Positions 27,878 through 36,095 of a stretch of 58,983 nucleotides of DNA are shown here, one piece after another. The notes below the pieces were generated by a model. That model did not search any database and was not told the origin of the DNA. It was given only the letters and a program-made list of their open reading frames with translations. This DNA is from a bacterium (GTDB lineage: Bacteria; Margulisbacteria; Marinamargulisbacteria; JABIPA01). The translations under genes were made by a program, and so were the position numbers. The stretch lies in the NCBI GenBank assembly GCA_018698675.1, contig JABIPA010000018.1:1-58983 (forward strand), in the 5' to 3' direction. Positions within the stretch are counted from its first letter, which is position 1, and the number at the start of each line of letters is the position of its first letter.

Positions 27878-28029
27878 TTTTTAACTTGTATTGACTTTCG
27901 GGAATATTTTTAAAAATTCAAAATTTATCATTTATAATACATTTGTTTTTTAAGGGACAAAATATTAAAAATTTTACATATTTTTTTTAGTTACATTGGT
28001 ACTATCTCTTTCTAAGAAACTTTATTCTA

Positions 28030-28053
28030 TTCCTGTTCCTGTTCCTGTTCCTG
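28030..28053 (+). repeat. Four exact TTCCTG repeats in a gene-like remnant
   Basis: Four perfect hexamers TTCCTG code a Pro-Val run in a frame reading LVTLVLSLSKKLYSIPVPV and ending at TGA 28108-28110. The frame opens after a TAA near 27966 and has no ATG; a run of eight T residues (27981-27988) separates it from a possible start region with AAGGGA at 27952. Apart from this and the pseudogene at 27563, I see nothing clear in the gap 27499-28202. Confidence 0.5.
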
Positions 28054-28202
28054 AGTTGACCAATATAGGAGACTTATCGTCTAAATCTAAACTTTTCAGG
28101 TATTGGGTGTGAGTTTAGTTAAAAGCAGATACCTGAGCATTGGAAGAACCCTATTAAAGATGTGGATTAAATAAGAGCGGTTAATGTGAGTAATACGGTT
28201 TG

Positions 28203-29432
28203 TTAATATGACAAATAAGGGTCGTTATCTCTATCAATTAAACTAATAATTTCTTCGGATAACTTTAATGCAGTTGAGTTAATTGCTCGGTTAACAATTT
28301 CATTTGTATCAAGTGATATGGGGTTCATAACAATATCTGCAGGAAGTCGGACAGGGATATTTTTATAGATGTGGTCTGGATTTGTTTTTTGAACTTTTTC
28401 TTCTTTTATTTTTGAATAGTAGCTAAAGGACTGAATTTTTTGGTCATTAGCGGTTAGATAAATTGCAGCATTAATTGAAACTTTGATTTGAAATTCTCTA
28501 ATGATTTCATCGTAGTAAAAACGACCTTGTACCCAGTTTTCTTGTCTTTTAGGAATATATTCGAGCACGCCTCGTTTTCTAAGTGTTCGTTCTTGATTTT
28601 TTAAGACTTCGCCAGTGATTTCACCTTCTATGTAATATTGAGAGTGCGAAATATCTTCGTTTAGCGAATCGATTGTAAATGTTAAAAAATCTGATTTTTT
28701 CATATCTAAATTGTTGTACAAATCTTGGTTGAATTCTTCGATAACGTTTGTGTCTTCGATCCGGAGACCTAAGTCTACGTTTGTACCATTCGTATTTCCG
28801 GTCAATGCTTCTGCAACCGCGTTTGCTACAGCTTCTGCGATGGCGTTGTTGGGATTTTTGAACGGGAGGAGAGAGATGGTTCGTTTTGCTTTTTGTTTCG
28901 CATTATTAAGGTATAAATTTGTACGCTTATAAGAATCTGAATAATTTTTTATGTTCGTGAAATTGGTAATTGCGAGTCGATATTTATCCTCATCCATATT
29001 TTTTAGACCTATCTGATATTGGATAGTTATATAGTTTCCAATTGCTATTTTTTGGCTGTCTTCCACGGTTTCTAGAGTGGCTTTCATATTAGGGATATGA
29101 ATATCATTTAGTATGAAGGACTCGATCACGTTTACGAAATGGTCGAAATAGAAAATAGTAGATTCTGATGGATCGTTTTTTAGGGATTGGGAACCAATAA
29201 AAAGGGCCTTTTCTATAAGTTGTTCTCCGTCGGTTTGAACAAATTCTAGAATTTTCGGTTTGAGTTCGGGATCGTTTAGCCCTTCAACTAAGTCGTCTGC
29301 AGCATTTAGATAGTTTCCGGATTCATAATTTTTTTGAAGGGAATCGAATGCATTTGAGCAACTTAAAGTAAACGTAGATATGAGAGTGATTAGGGCTAAT
29401 TTTAGAACAGAATGCGTCAATTTTGATTTCAT
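28203..29432 (-). CDS. Putative lipoprotein of unknown function
   Basis: A 409-residue protein. The N-terminus has a basic start, a hydrophobic stretch LKLALITLISTFTL and SC at residues 24-25 as a probable lipidation Cys, though TLSC is a relaxed lipobox. The following part is helical and contains a TPR-like hairpin (YRLAITNFTNIKNYSDSYKR), an Ala-rich stretch AIAEAVANAVAEALTG that could insert in or line a membrane, and a beta-rich C-terminal half. I do not recognise the family. It is divergent from the gene at 29470 with a 37-base gap, so the promoters overlap. Confidence 0.7.
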   Translation of the reverse strand: MKSKLTHSVLKLALITLISTFTLSCSNAFDSLQKNYESGNYLNAADDLVEGLNDPELKPKILEFVQTDGEQLIEKALFIGSQSLKNDPSESTIFYFDHFVNVIESFILNDIHIPNMKATLETVEDSQKIAIGNYITIQYQIGLKNMDEDKYRLAITNFTNIKNYSDSYKRTNLYLNNAKQKAKRTISLLPFKNPNNAIAEAVANAVAEALTGNTNGTNVDLGLRIEDTNVIEEFNQDLYNNLDMKKSDFLTFTIDSLNEDISHSQYYIEGEITGEVLKNQERTLRKRGVLEYIPKRQENWVQGRFYYDEIIREFQIKVSINAAIYLTANDQKIQSFSYYSKIKEEKVQKTNPDHIYKNIPVRLPADIVMNPISLDTNEIVNRAINSTALKLSEEIISLIDRDNDPYLSY

Positions 29433-29452
29433 AATTTGTTGGCGTGTATGAT
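29423..29452 (+). promoter_or_regulatory. Possible promoter for the orphan-amj-ligA unit
   Basis: TTGATT (29423-29428), an 18-base spacer and TATGAT (29447-29452) lie upstream of the ATG at 29470. The -35 element overlaps the start of the divergent lipoprotein gene. Confidence 0.3.
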
Positions 29453-29469
29453 ATCCTCTTTAATTGAAA

Positions 29470-29982
29470 ATGAAAAGCTTTTACATAGAAAAAGACCTGG
29501 CATTTAACCAGCGAATTGAACCTAAACTTTTAAAGACATACACTCAGTCGTCTAGCGAATGCATTTGTAGTTTTTCAGGGCTCACAACCCTTAGTAAGAC
29601 GTCTGATTCTTCGATTCCTGAGCCTCATGATGTTAAAACTTACGTTGAAGATGAATTGATGTTTAACTTTGTTGTTATGCAAGAGGGGCTCACGTGTTTG
29701 GAAGTAAGGCTTTTTCATCGATTACTCGTTTCTCAAATTGCGAATTACTTGGGTAAAGGATTTTTTCGACATTATACCCAAGTTTTTTATAATGATTTTC
29801 ATTTATCAATGTCCAATGTTTATTTAGAAGAAGATACTAGTGTGATTTATATCGGTCTTTTTTTAAATGATCATCTTGATTTCAATATCATGGGTTTGGA
29901 AGGCTTTAATGTCGACCTTAAAGAGATGGGGTTAACTGTTATGCAAAAATTCATTCATGAAGTTAATCAGTTAATGGCTTAA
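29470..29982 (+). CDS. Hypothetical 170-residue protein upstream of amj
   Basis: I do not recognise this protein. The first ATG is at 29470; a TTG at 29464 is also in frame. It is a soluble-looking mixed alpha/beta protein without signal peptide; recognisable stretches are FVVMQEGLTCLEVRLFHRLL and IYIGLFLNDHLDFNIMG. It ends 2 bases before the amj gene, so the two are cotranscribed and probably translationally coupled. No Shine-Dalgarno is seen before the ATG. The link to amj suggests a cell-envelope role, which is inference only. Confidence 0.65.
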   Translation: MKSFYIEKDLAFNQRIEPKLLKTYTQSSSECICSFSGLTTLSKTSDSSIPEPHDVKTYVEDELMFNFVVMQEGLTCLEVRLFHRLLVSQIANYLGKGFFRHYTQVFYNDFHLSMSNVYLEEDTSVIYIGLFLNDHLDFNIMGLEGFNVDLKEMGLTVMQKFIHEVNQLMA

Positions 29983-29984
29983 CT

Positions 29985-30806
29985 ATGGATGCCTTAGCCA
30001 TTGTTTGTTTTTTTACGTTCACTATCCATTTAACAGAGTCCTTGGCTTATGGGATGAGAATTTCCGCCGTTCGAACACGCCAGATTGCAATAGCTATGTC
30101 GTTTGTTACTTCTACATTATTAGTTTCTAGAATGTCCAACTTGGTTCAAGCCCCGATTTTAGGTGTCATGACAGACACTGCGATTTTGGGAGGAATGGAG
30201 ACGGTAAAGCTATTAGAGCAGAAACTGAGGTTTGTTATCTTATCCGCTTGCGTTGGGACAGGACTAGGAATTATTTTAACTCCTTCGTTTATAAAATTAT
30301 TTCAGGTAGCGATTCATCGATTTGCGAATCATGGATCGATGCTTAAATTAGTAGGGTATGCATTAAAACCGTCGTCATTATTTAAAATAATCAAGATGCT
30401 TGAACTTCCTAAGTTTTCGTTTTTTAAAATGTTATCGTTAAAAGGTATTCCGAAGACGTTTTTGTGGTTAAATGTAATTGTCACGGCCTTTTATACATTG
30501 GGTGTTTTATGTGCATTAATGGCGGGGGCGTATATGCCCGAGTATCGGTCTACCGCGATTCAATTATCTGGAATTGTTAATGGGGTTGCGACGATATTTA
30601 TGACCTTATTTGTGGATCCTTCGGGTGCTCGAATTACGGATCAAGCCGTGCACGATAAAAGAGACCCGGTGGATGTTGAGCGAGTTGTTTTCTTTTTACA
30701 ATTTGGAAAACTTGTGGGAACTGGAATTTTGGCGCAGCTTCTTTTTATTCCTCTAACTTCTTATGTTTTATGGGTAACTCAATGGCTTGCAGCATTAACA
30801 GGATAA
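29985..30806 (+). CDS. amj: Amj family lipid II flippase (DUF2837)
   Basis: A 273-residue polytopic membrane protein matching the Amj/YdaH family: the N-terminal segment IHLTESLAYGMRISAVRTRQ then LVSRMSNLVQAPILG is the family signature, followed by repeated hydrophobic helices and a C-terminal GTGILAQLLFIPLTSYVLW. In Bacillus subtilis Amj translocates lipid II across the cytoplasmic membrane as an alternative to MurJ. Six or more membrane segments are visible. It lies between an orphan gene (2-base gap) and ligA (6-base gap). No murJ is in this window. Confidence 0.85.
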   Translation: MDALAIVCFFTFTIHLTESLAYGMRISAVRTRQIAIAMSFVTSTLLVSRMSNLVQAPILGVMTDTAILGGMETVKLLEQKLRFVILSACVGTGLGIILTPSFIKLFQVAIHRFANHGSMLKLVGYALKPSSLFKIIKMLELPKFSFFKMLSLKGIPKTFLWLNVIVTAFYTLGVLCALMAGAYMPEYRSTAIQLSGIVNGVATIFMTLFVDPSGARITDQAVHDKRDPVDVERVVFFLQFGKLVGTGILAQLLFIPLTSYVLWVTQWLAALTG

Positions 30807-30812
30807 TTTTTA

Positions 30813-32858
30813 ATGGCTGTTCAAAAGGATACTTTTTCATTAGACGATTATAAACTTCTTGTTGCGACCCTAAATAAGCATGCGGAAGCTTACTACGTTA
30901 ATGATACCCCCACTATTTCCGATGAAGATTATGATGATTTGTATCGACAAGCTCTTTCTTTTGAAAAAATGAATCCACTTTTAGTCTTGCCAGAGTCACC
31001 GACGCATCGAGTAGGGGATAAACCTTTACCTGGCTTTAAGCCATTTTTACATTCAAGAAAAATGTATTCGTTAGGGAATGCATTTAATAGAGACGATATA
31101 GAAGATTTTGTTAAACGTGTTTATAAAGGGCTTAACAAATCGGTAGATCTCGATGCTGAGTCTGTTGATTTTGCCCTGCAACCTAAAATTGATGGACTTG
31201 CTGTTTCTTTGATTTATGAAAAGGGAGTTTTTGTACGAGGAGGGACTAGGGGGGATGGCCTTAAAGGAGAAGATGTTACTGATAATTTGAAAAAAATTCG
31301 TTCTATTCCATCTACCTTGAATCAGCCCGTGTCTATTGAGGTTCGGGGAGAAGTTTATTTAAAATTATCTGAATTTGAGTCGGTGAAGGGCGATTATGTG
31401 AACCCCAGGAATTTTGCGGCTGGAGCTCTTAGACAATTAGACGCTCGTGTTTCAGCTAGTAAAAACTTAGATTTTTTTGCTTACCAGAGTTTTAATGAAT
31501 CTGTTGAAGGAGAGCTCCAGTCGATGAATGCTCTTTCCGAATTGGGCTTCGAAGTTATTCCTTTTATTCAATCAGCGGCAACTGTCGTCGATATTTTTAC
31601 TTATTTTGAAGCGCTTGTTACTCAGAAAGATTCTTTCGATTTTGATATTGATGGGGCTGTTGCAAAGGTGGACCAGTTCTCCCTTCAGGATCGTCTCGGA
31701 TACACGACAAAAATGCCTCGATGGGCAACATCATATAAGTATAAGTCGGAGGAAGTAGAGACAATCGTTAAAGATATTGTTTTTCAAGTCGGGAGGACGG
31801 GTGTTATTACGCCTGTTGCAGAGTTAGAGCCAGTAAAGGTTTCAGGAGCATTAGTGAGTCGAGCGACCTTGCATAATTTTGATGAGGTTCGAAAAAAAGA
31901 GGTGTCGATAGGGGATACGGTTTTGGTTCGACGAGCCGGGGAAGTTATTCCTGAAGTTATTCGGTCGATTGCTAAGAATGAGAATAGTAAAGATGTCGTT
32001 GTCCCTACCCACTGCCCTGTTTGTGATGGTGATGTTGTAAATTTAGAAGGTGAAGTTGCGTATAGGTGTGTTAATTATTCGTGCAAAGCGCAGTTGAAAG
32101 GGAGATTGAGGCATCTTGTTTCTAGGAAGGCTTTTGATATTCGTGGGTTTGGAGATGCTCTTTTAGACCAGTCCGTAGAACGAGGTTTAGTTTCGTCGTT
32201 GGCGGATCTTTTTTATTTAACACGTGAGAATTTGTATCAATTAGATAATATGGGCGAGAAGTCGGTGTCTAATCTTCTTCAATCTATACAAACGGCTAAA
32301 ACTATTTCGTTTTCTCGATTTTTGTTTGGATTAGGGCTGCCTTTTGTCGGGACGCATGTTGCTGATGTTTTGGCTGCTCATTTTAAAAGCATGGATGGGT
32401 TAAGGTCTGCTTCTCAGGACGAGTTAATTTCTATATATGAAATTGGGGATAAAATTGCATCGTCGATTCATCGTTTTTTTTCGGATTCTGTATTTTTGGA
32501 AATGTTGGATAGGTTATTGGATTCTGGAATAGAGATTGTTTATGAAGAAGCATCTTCAGATGGAGTTTTTAGTGGGAAGTCTTTTTTATTTACAGGGGCT
32601 TTGACGTTGTTTTCTCGGATAGAAGCTCAAACTAAAGTGAAGAATTTAGGCGGTAAAATTGTTAGTTCTGTATCTAAGAATTTGGATGTTTTGGTTGTTG
32701 GTGAAAAACCTGGAAGTAAGCTGAAGAAGGCGATTAAGATTAATGACTCGTTGAAAGACGTAGCTCTTGATGTAACTGAGGAAGAGACATCCGAGGCCGA
32801 TCGGTTAATTGAAATATTGACGGAAGAAGAGTTTTTGACGGCTAGTTATATTAGCTAA
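30813..32858 (+). CDS. ligA: NAD-dependent DNA ligase
   Basis: A 681-residue LigA. An N-terminal Ia domain (YYVNDTPTISDEDYDDLYR) is followed by the adenylation domain with active-site Lys125 in KIDG, an OB fold, a C4 zinc finger (CPVC ... CVNYSCK), helix-hairpin-helix motifs and a C-terminal BRCT domain (SGKSFLFTGALTLFSRIEAQ). Ligation uses NAD. The BRCT end carries about 25 extra acidic residues (around DVTEEETSEADR) before the final EEEFL, which is longer than usual. AGGA lies 9 bases before the ATG. Confidence 0.97.
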   Translation: MAVQKDTFSLDDYKLLVATLNKHAEAYYVNDTPTISDEDYDDLYRQALSFEKMNPLLVLPESPTHRVGDKPLPGFKPFLHSRKMYSLGNAFNRDDIEDFVKRVYKGLNKSVDLDAESVDFALQPKIDGLAVSLIYEKGVFVRGGTRGDGLKGEDVTDNLKKIRSIPSTLNQPVSIEVRGEVYLKLSEFESVKGDYVNPRNFAAGALRQLDARVSASKNLDFFAYQSFNESVEGELQSMNALSELGFEVIPFIQSAATVVDIFTYFEALVTQKDSFDFDIDGAVAKVDQFSLQDRLGYTTKMPRWATSYKYKSEEVETIVKDIVFQVGRTGVITPVAELEPVKVSGALVSRATLHNFDEVRKKEVSIGDTVLVRRAGEVIPEVIRSIAKNENSKDVVVPTHCPVCDGDVVNLEGEVAYRCVNYSCKAQLKGRLRHLVSRKAFDIRGFGDALLDQSVERGLVSSLADLFYLTRENLYQLDNMGEKSVSNLLQSIQTAKTISFSRFLFGLGLPFVGTHVADVLAAHFKSMDGLRSASQDELISIYEIGDKIASSIHRFFSDSVFLEMLDRLLDSGIEIVYEEASSDGVFSGKSFLFTGALTLFSRIEAQTKVKNLGGKIVSSVSKNLDVLVVGEKPGSKLKKAIKINDSLKDVALDVTEEETSEADRLIEILTEEEFLTASYIS

Positions 32859-32870
32859 AAATTTTTTTTT
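32841..32870 (+). terminator. Short hairpin and T-run ending ligA
   Basis: GCTA/TAGC overlapping the ligA stop region forms a short stem, followed 6 bases later by nine T residues (32862-32870). The stem is weak. Confidence 0.35.
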
Positions 32871-32982
32871 CGATAGCACTTATATTTTCATTTTCTTTTA
32901 TGACTAATTTCTCCCTAGGTATAATAAAAATAAGTTATTTAATGTATATAGCATAAGCCAGAATCTGCTGTATTTTCATGTA

Positions 32983-32996
32983 TTTATTTTGTATAA
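32983..32996 (+). promoter_or_regulatory. Shared 14-bp promoter-like element, copy 1
   Basis: TTTATTTTGTATAA occurs 40 bases before the ATG at 33036. The identical 14-mer occurs before the paralogous gene at 33800. TATAAA within it is a plausible -10 element. Confidence 0.45.
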
Positions 32997-33035
32997 AGTA
33001 AATATAAAAATTAACTAAGGTAGGTTGTTGTTGTT

Positions 33036-33548
33036 ATGTATAAGATTTTGAGTTTGAAGGAAAATGTGAGGACTACTGAAGAAAGTGGCAGTTTAACGAG
33101 GTTTAAACCAAGTAGTCGGGACGAATCGACTGTATATGCGTTTGTTGAATCAATTGCAGGAAGTTGGTGTCCTCCTTTTATAACTCGTACGTTGGATGAT
33201 CGTCAGATGTTTTTAGATATTCAACAGATGTACTTAGCTATGAATCTTCCTTTTAATCCAGGAGATAAAATTTCGGAAGAACATAGCCTATTGATTTCAA
33301 CCTTACCGGAAAATGCGCTGTATTGTATTGCTTTTATGATAGGAAACGGATCTTTTGACGTTACGATACGACATCCGTTGGTAAGAGCTTTTTTGGAAGC
33401 ACCGTCGAAAATGACTCCACGAGCTCCTTCCAGTAGATTAGAGAGTGCTTTAAGTGAGGCTGTGACTTTAGGGAAGATTGATCCGTTACAGACCGATGAA
33501 TTCGGAATACATTTTTGTTTTTTATCTGATTTGGAAATTTCTAATTGA
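33036..33548 (+). CDS. Orphan protein, tandem paralogue A
   Basis: A 170-residue protein of a family I do not recognise. It is clearly paralogous to the gene at 33800: both begin MYKILS, share FAFVES or YAFVES, a LDxRQ segment and the block HPLVRAFLEAPSKM with T/S-P, then PSS and LQTD plus GIHF near the end. There is no signal peptide, membrane segment or catalytic motif. The two genes are separated by a 251-base gap and each has its own promoter-like element, so they may be expressed separately. Confidence 0.7.
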   Translation: MYKILSLKENVRTTEESGSLTRFKPSSRDESTVYAFVESIAGSWCPPFITRTLDDRQMFLDIQQMYLAMNLPFNPGDKISEEHSLLISTLPENALYCIAFMIGNGSFDVTIRHPLVRAFLEAPSKMTPRAPSSRLESALSEAVTLGKIDPLQTDEFGIHFCFLSDLEISN

Positions 33549-33752
33549 GATGAGTGCTTTTATTTATCTATTAATTACTTAATTTATAATTCGATCAAAA
33601 GTATCGATTTATGTGTAAAAAATGGGGTTTTATACAAATTGATGCACTTTTATTTGGGTATTAATAAGTATTTAGAAGCACAACATATATCCGAGAATTC
33701 CCGTAAATATTTTTTATTAGAATTGTGTGTTTTTGTTCTGGAATTTTATACT

Positions 33753-33766
33753 TTTATTTTGTATAA
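33753..33766 (+). promoter_or_regulatory. Shared 14-bp promoter-like element, copy 2
   Basis: TTTATTTTGTATAA, identical to the copy at 32983, lies 34 bases before the ATG at 33800, in an AT-rich gap that holds nothing else I can name. Confidence 0.45.
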
Positions 33767-33799
33767 GTTCTTTAATAAATTAAAAGGGGATCTAAAAAC

Positions 33800-34291
33800 A
33801 TGTATAAAATTTTAAGTGTTAGGGGAAACTCTGTTTCAAGTGATGTTCAATTGATTAGTAGGTCGGAGCAGCCTGTATTCGCCTTTGTTGAATCTGTTTG
33901 CGGAACTTATTCTCCTTCGTTTGTTTCGAAATCTCTGGACCGAAGGCAATTAGAGTTAGACTGTAGGAAGCTATACTTGGATATGAATGTTCCAAGGAAA
34001 GATGACTATGAACTTCCGGAAGACCAGGTGATCTTAATAGGAAAACTAAAGTTAAAACATTTGGTTTCTATAGCAAAAATGATAGAGGTAGGGGATTTTG
34101 AGGTTAGTATGTATCATCCTTTGGTTAGGGCTTTTTTGGAAGCTCCGTCGAAGATGAGTCCGAAGCTTCCTTCTAGCTGTTTGCATCTGGCCTTATTTGG
34201 TGCTATTGAGAGTGGGAAAATTGAAAAATTACAAACAGATGTAATTGGAATTCATTTTTATTTCCCTAAAAAATCGAAATATATGTCGTAA
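33800..34291 (+). CDS. Orphan protein, tandem paralogue B
   Basis: A 163-residue paralogue of the preceding gene, sharing the MYKILS start and the block HPLVRAFLEAPSKMSP; roughly a third to a half of aligned positions appear identical by eye. AAGGGGAT lies 10 bases before the ATG. The conserved block in the C-terminal half is probably the functional core; the N-terminal 30 residues diverge. Function unknown. Confidence 0.7.
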   Translation: MYKILSVRGNSVSSDVQLISRSEQPVFAFVESVCGTYSPSFVSKSLDRRQLELDCRKLYLDMNVPRKDDYELPEDQVILIGKLKLKHLVSIAKMIEVGDFEVSMYHPLVRAFLEAPSKMSPKLPSSCLHLALFGAIESGKIEKLQTDVIGIHFYFPKKSKYMS

Positions 34292-34334
34292 TGACCATTT
34301 TTTAGATGTTTGTGAAACTCGGGGGTAATATTAT

Positions 34335-34712
34335 TTAGGAAGTTTGCGATACCGGGGGGAGAGGTGTCGTTTTTTTTGTTTTTAATTCTGATTTAAACGT
34401 TGAAAGTAATGCTTCAATCGGAGAAGAATGAGAAACTTTTAGCACGGTTAATGCGTTTTCTACGTAACTTGGCATTAATTCGACAATTTCTATTGGTGAA
34501 AGACCTACAACAAGTCTTGATAAAAACTCAATGATTTTTGAGTGTTCTGTGTCTACTTCACAATGCCATCTGCAATCTAGAATTATTTGTTTTTCTGGAT
34601 CAATTTTGAATAGGATACTTAGTAAGTGTCCATTCTCTAGTTTCTTGGAGCTAAAGGCATCGAAGGGGAACGTTGTAATATCTAGTAGTTTGTTTGTTTC
34701 TGTTTGTGGCAT
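34335..34712 (-). CDS. Hypothetical protein, possibly a degenerate NifU/IscU-like fold
   Basis: The ATG at 34712 (125 residues) is preferred to a GTG at 34781. The stretch IILDCRWHCEVDTEHSKIIE then FLSRLVVGLSPIEIVEL follows the spacing of the NifU N-terminal domain (strand, then ...C..., then a helix ending in VxGKxxxEA), but the usual three cluster-binding Cys are not all present. A cysteine desulfurase lies 1.3 kb upstream on the same strand, with a Fic gene between. The fold idea is weak; the tail is Pro/Thr-rich. Otherwise an orphan. Confidence 0.5.
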   Translation of the reverse strand: MPQTETNKLLDITTFPFDAFSSKKLENGHLLSILFKIDPEKQIILDCRWHCEVDTEHSKIIEFLSRLVVGLSPIEIVELMPSYVENALTVLKVSHSSPIEALLSTFKSELKTKKTTPLPPVSQTS

Positions 34713-34860
34713 AGTTTTTCTAATTTTTGTTTGGTTAATAAAATAGAAATACAGTATCTCAATATTTTTTTTTAATGTCACTTGATTTTGATGTTTTTAT
34801 CTATAACGATTTGTCCTAGTAGTGACTCGTGTAATTGCCGGAGTGCTTTTTGTAGAGATT

Positions 34861-35940
34861 TTATTGTTTATCTGTTTCGATGCGGCTAAGAATTAAAAAT
34901 AGGCGACTATTAACATAAAAATTAGATCTTCCGGCTTTTGCTTTATGTAATATACCACCTTGAACTAATTGTTCTAGATATTTGGTTGCAGTACCTCGAG
35001 ATATACTTAAATCCTTTATTAAAAAGTCAATTTTTGTATAAGGATGTAAGAAAAGGTTATTAATGAGATCGTGACTATAAAATTTGTAATTATTTTTAAT
35101 TTCGTGTTTGGTTTCAAGAAAAAGTTGTTTGATTTTTAGAATTATTAAAATTGTATCTTGGGCTGTTTCTTCTATTCCTTTTAGAATATATAAAATCCAA
35201 CTTTCCCAATCATCTTTGTTTCGTACGTTTTGTAGACCTTCGTAATAAGCGGGTCTATTTTTGATAATATATCTACTCATATATAAGATAGGGATGTTAA
35301 GTAGATCTGTTATAACTAGATAAAGAATATTCAGTATTCGTCCTGTGCGGCCATTGCCATCATAAAAGGGGTGAATGCTTTCAAATTGGTAATGAATTAC
35401 GGCTAATTTAACTAAAGGGTCTGTGTCGTCGGTAGATGAATTAATATAGGATTCTAAGTTTTTCATGTAGGTTTTAATTTGAACAGGATCTTGGGGTGGC
35501 GTGTATATATTTTTCCCTGTTTTATCGTTTATGAGCTTTGTACCAGGTAGCTTTCTAAATCCTGCGTCATTATTTTCAAGGATAGATTGAATTTGAAGGA
35601 TATGCCTAATCGATAAAATATTGTGTTCAGATACTAGTTCAAATCCTTTTTTTAATGCTTTAGTGTAGTATTTAACTTCTTTTGCCGCTCCTGAACTTTT
35701 GTTTGTGACTATCGAATGTTTGTATAGTTCATCATGCGTGGTGATAATATTCTCTACAGCGGAACTGTCCTTTGCTTCTTGAAGAGAGAGCGTGTTGATT
35801 AAAATGTTTTGGTTCGGGATGCTTTCGGCGATGCCTTTTAATTCTGCTAAATAACGATGTGTGTTTGCAAGAGCTTTTAAAATAGGTTTCGTTTCTAAAT
35901 CTTTTTCTGGAGGTAATGATTTTAGTTTAAATGGACTCAT
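34861..35940 (-). CDS. Fic family protein with winged-helix C-terminus
   Basis: The ATG at 35940 (359 residues) is chosen because AAGGA lies upstream within the longer frame that begins at 35967. The central Fic domain has the complete active-site motif HPFYDGNGRTGR starting at H190, so it should be able to transfer AMP or another nucleotide group to a hydroxyl of a target. An N-terminal SSAVEN segment fits the (S/T)xxxE(G/N) inhibitory helix, which would keep it self-inhibited. The C-terminal part (LIKDLSISRGTATKYLEQLV) looks like a winged helix-turn-helix. No antitoxin gene lies beside it. It could be a regulator or a toxin-like enzyme. Confidence 0.9.
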   Translation of the reverse strand: MSPFKLKSLPPEKDLETKPILKALANTHRYLAELKGIAESIPNQNILINTLSLQEAKDSSAVENIITTHDELYKHSIVTNKSSGAAKEVKYYTKALKKGFELVSEHNILSIRHILQIQSILENNDAGFRKLPGTKLINDKTGKNIYTPPQDPVQIKTYMKNLESYINSSTDDTDPLVKLAVIHYQFESIHPFYDGNGRTGRILNILYLVITDLLNIPILYMSRYIIKNRPAYYEGLQNVRNKDDWESWILYILKGIEETAQDTILIILKIKQLFLETKHEIKNNYKFYSHDLINNLFLHPYTKIDFLIKDLSISRGTATKYLEQLVQGGILHKAKAGRSNFYVNSRLFLILSRIETDKQ

Positions 35941-36095
35941 GTGCAAATTTTCCTTATATTTATACATGTTATATTAATGTGCTCAAAAAAACTATATTAT
36001 TGTATATATTGTTTTTAATATGTATAAAATTTGACTTTTTTTGTATATATATTTCTAATATGCGCGGCAATACTTATTCTTTGTAAGACTATAAA

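Noticed and set aside
31528-31758. Second open frame inside ligA
   Set aside because: It is a shadow frame; the LigA domains run through without interruption.
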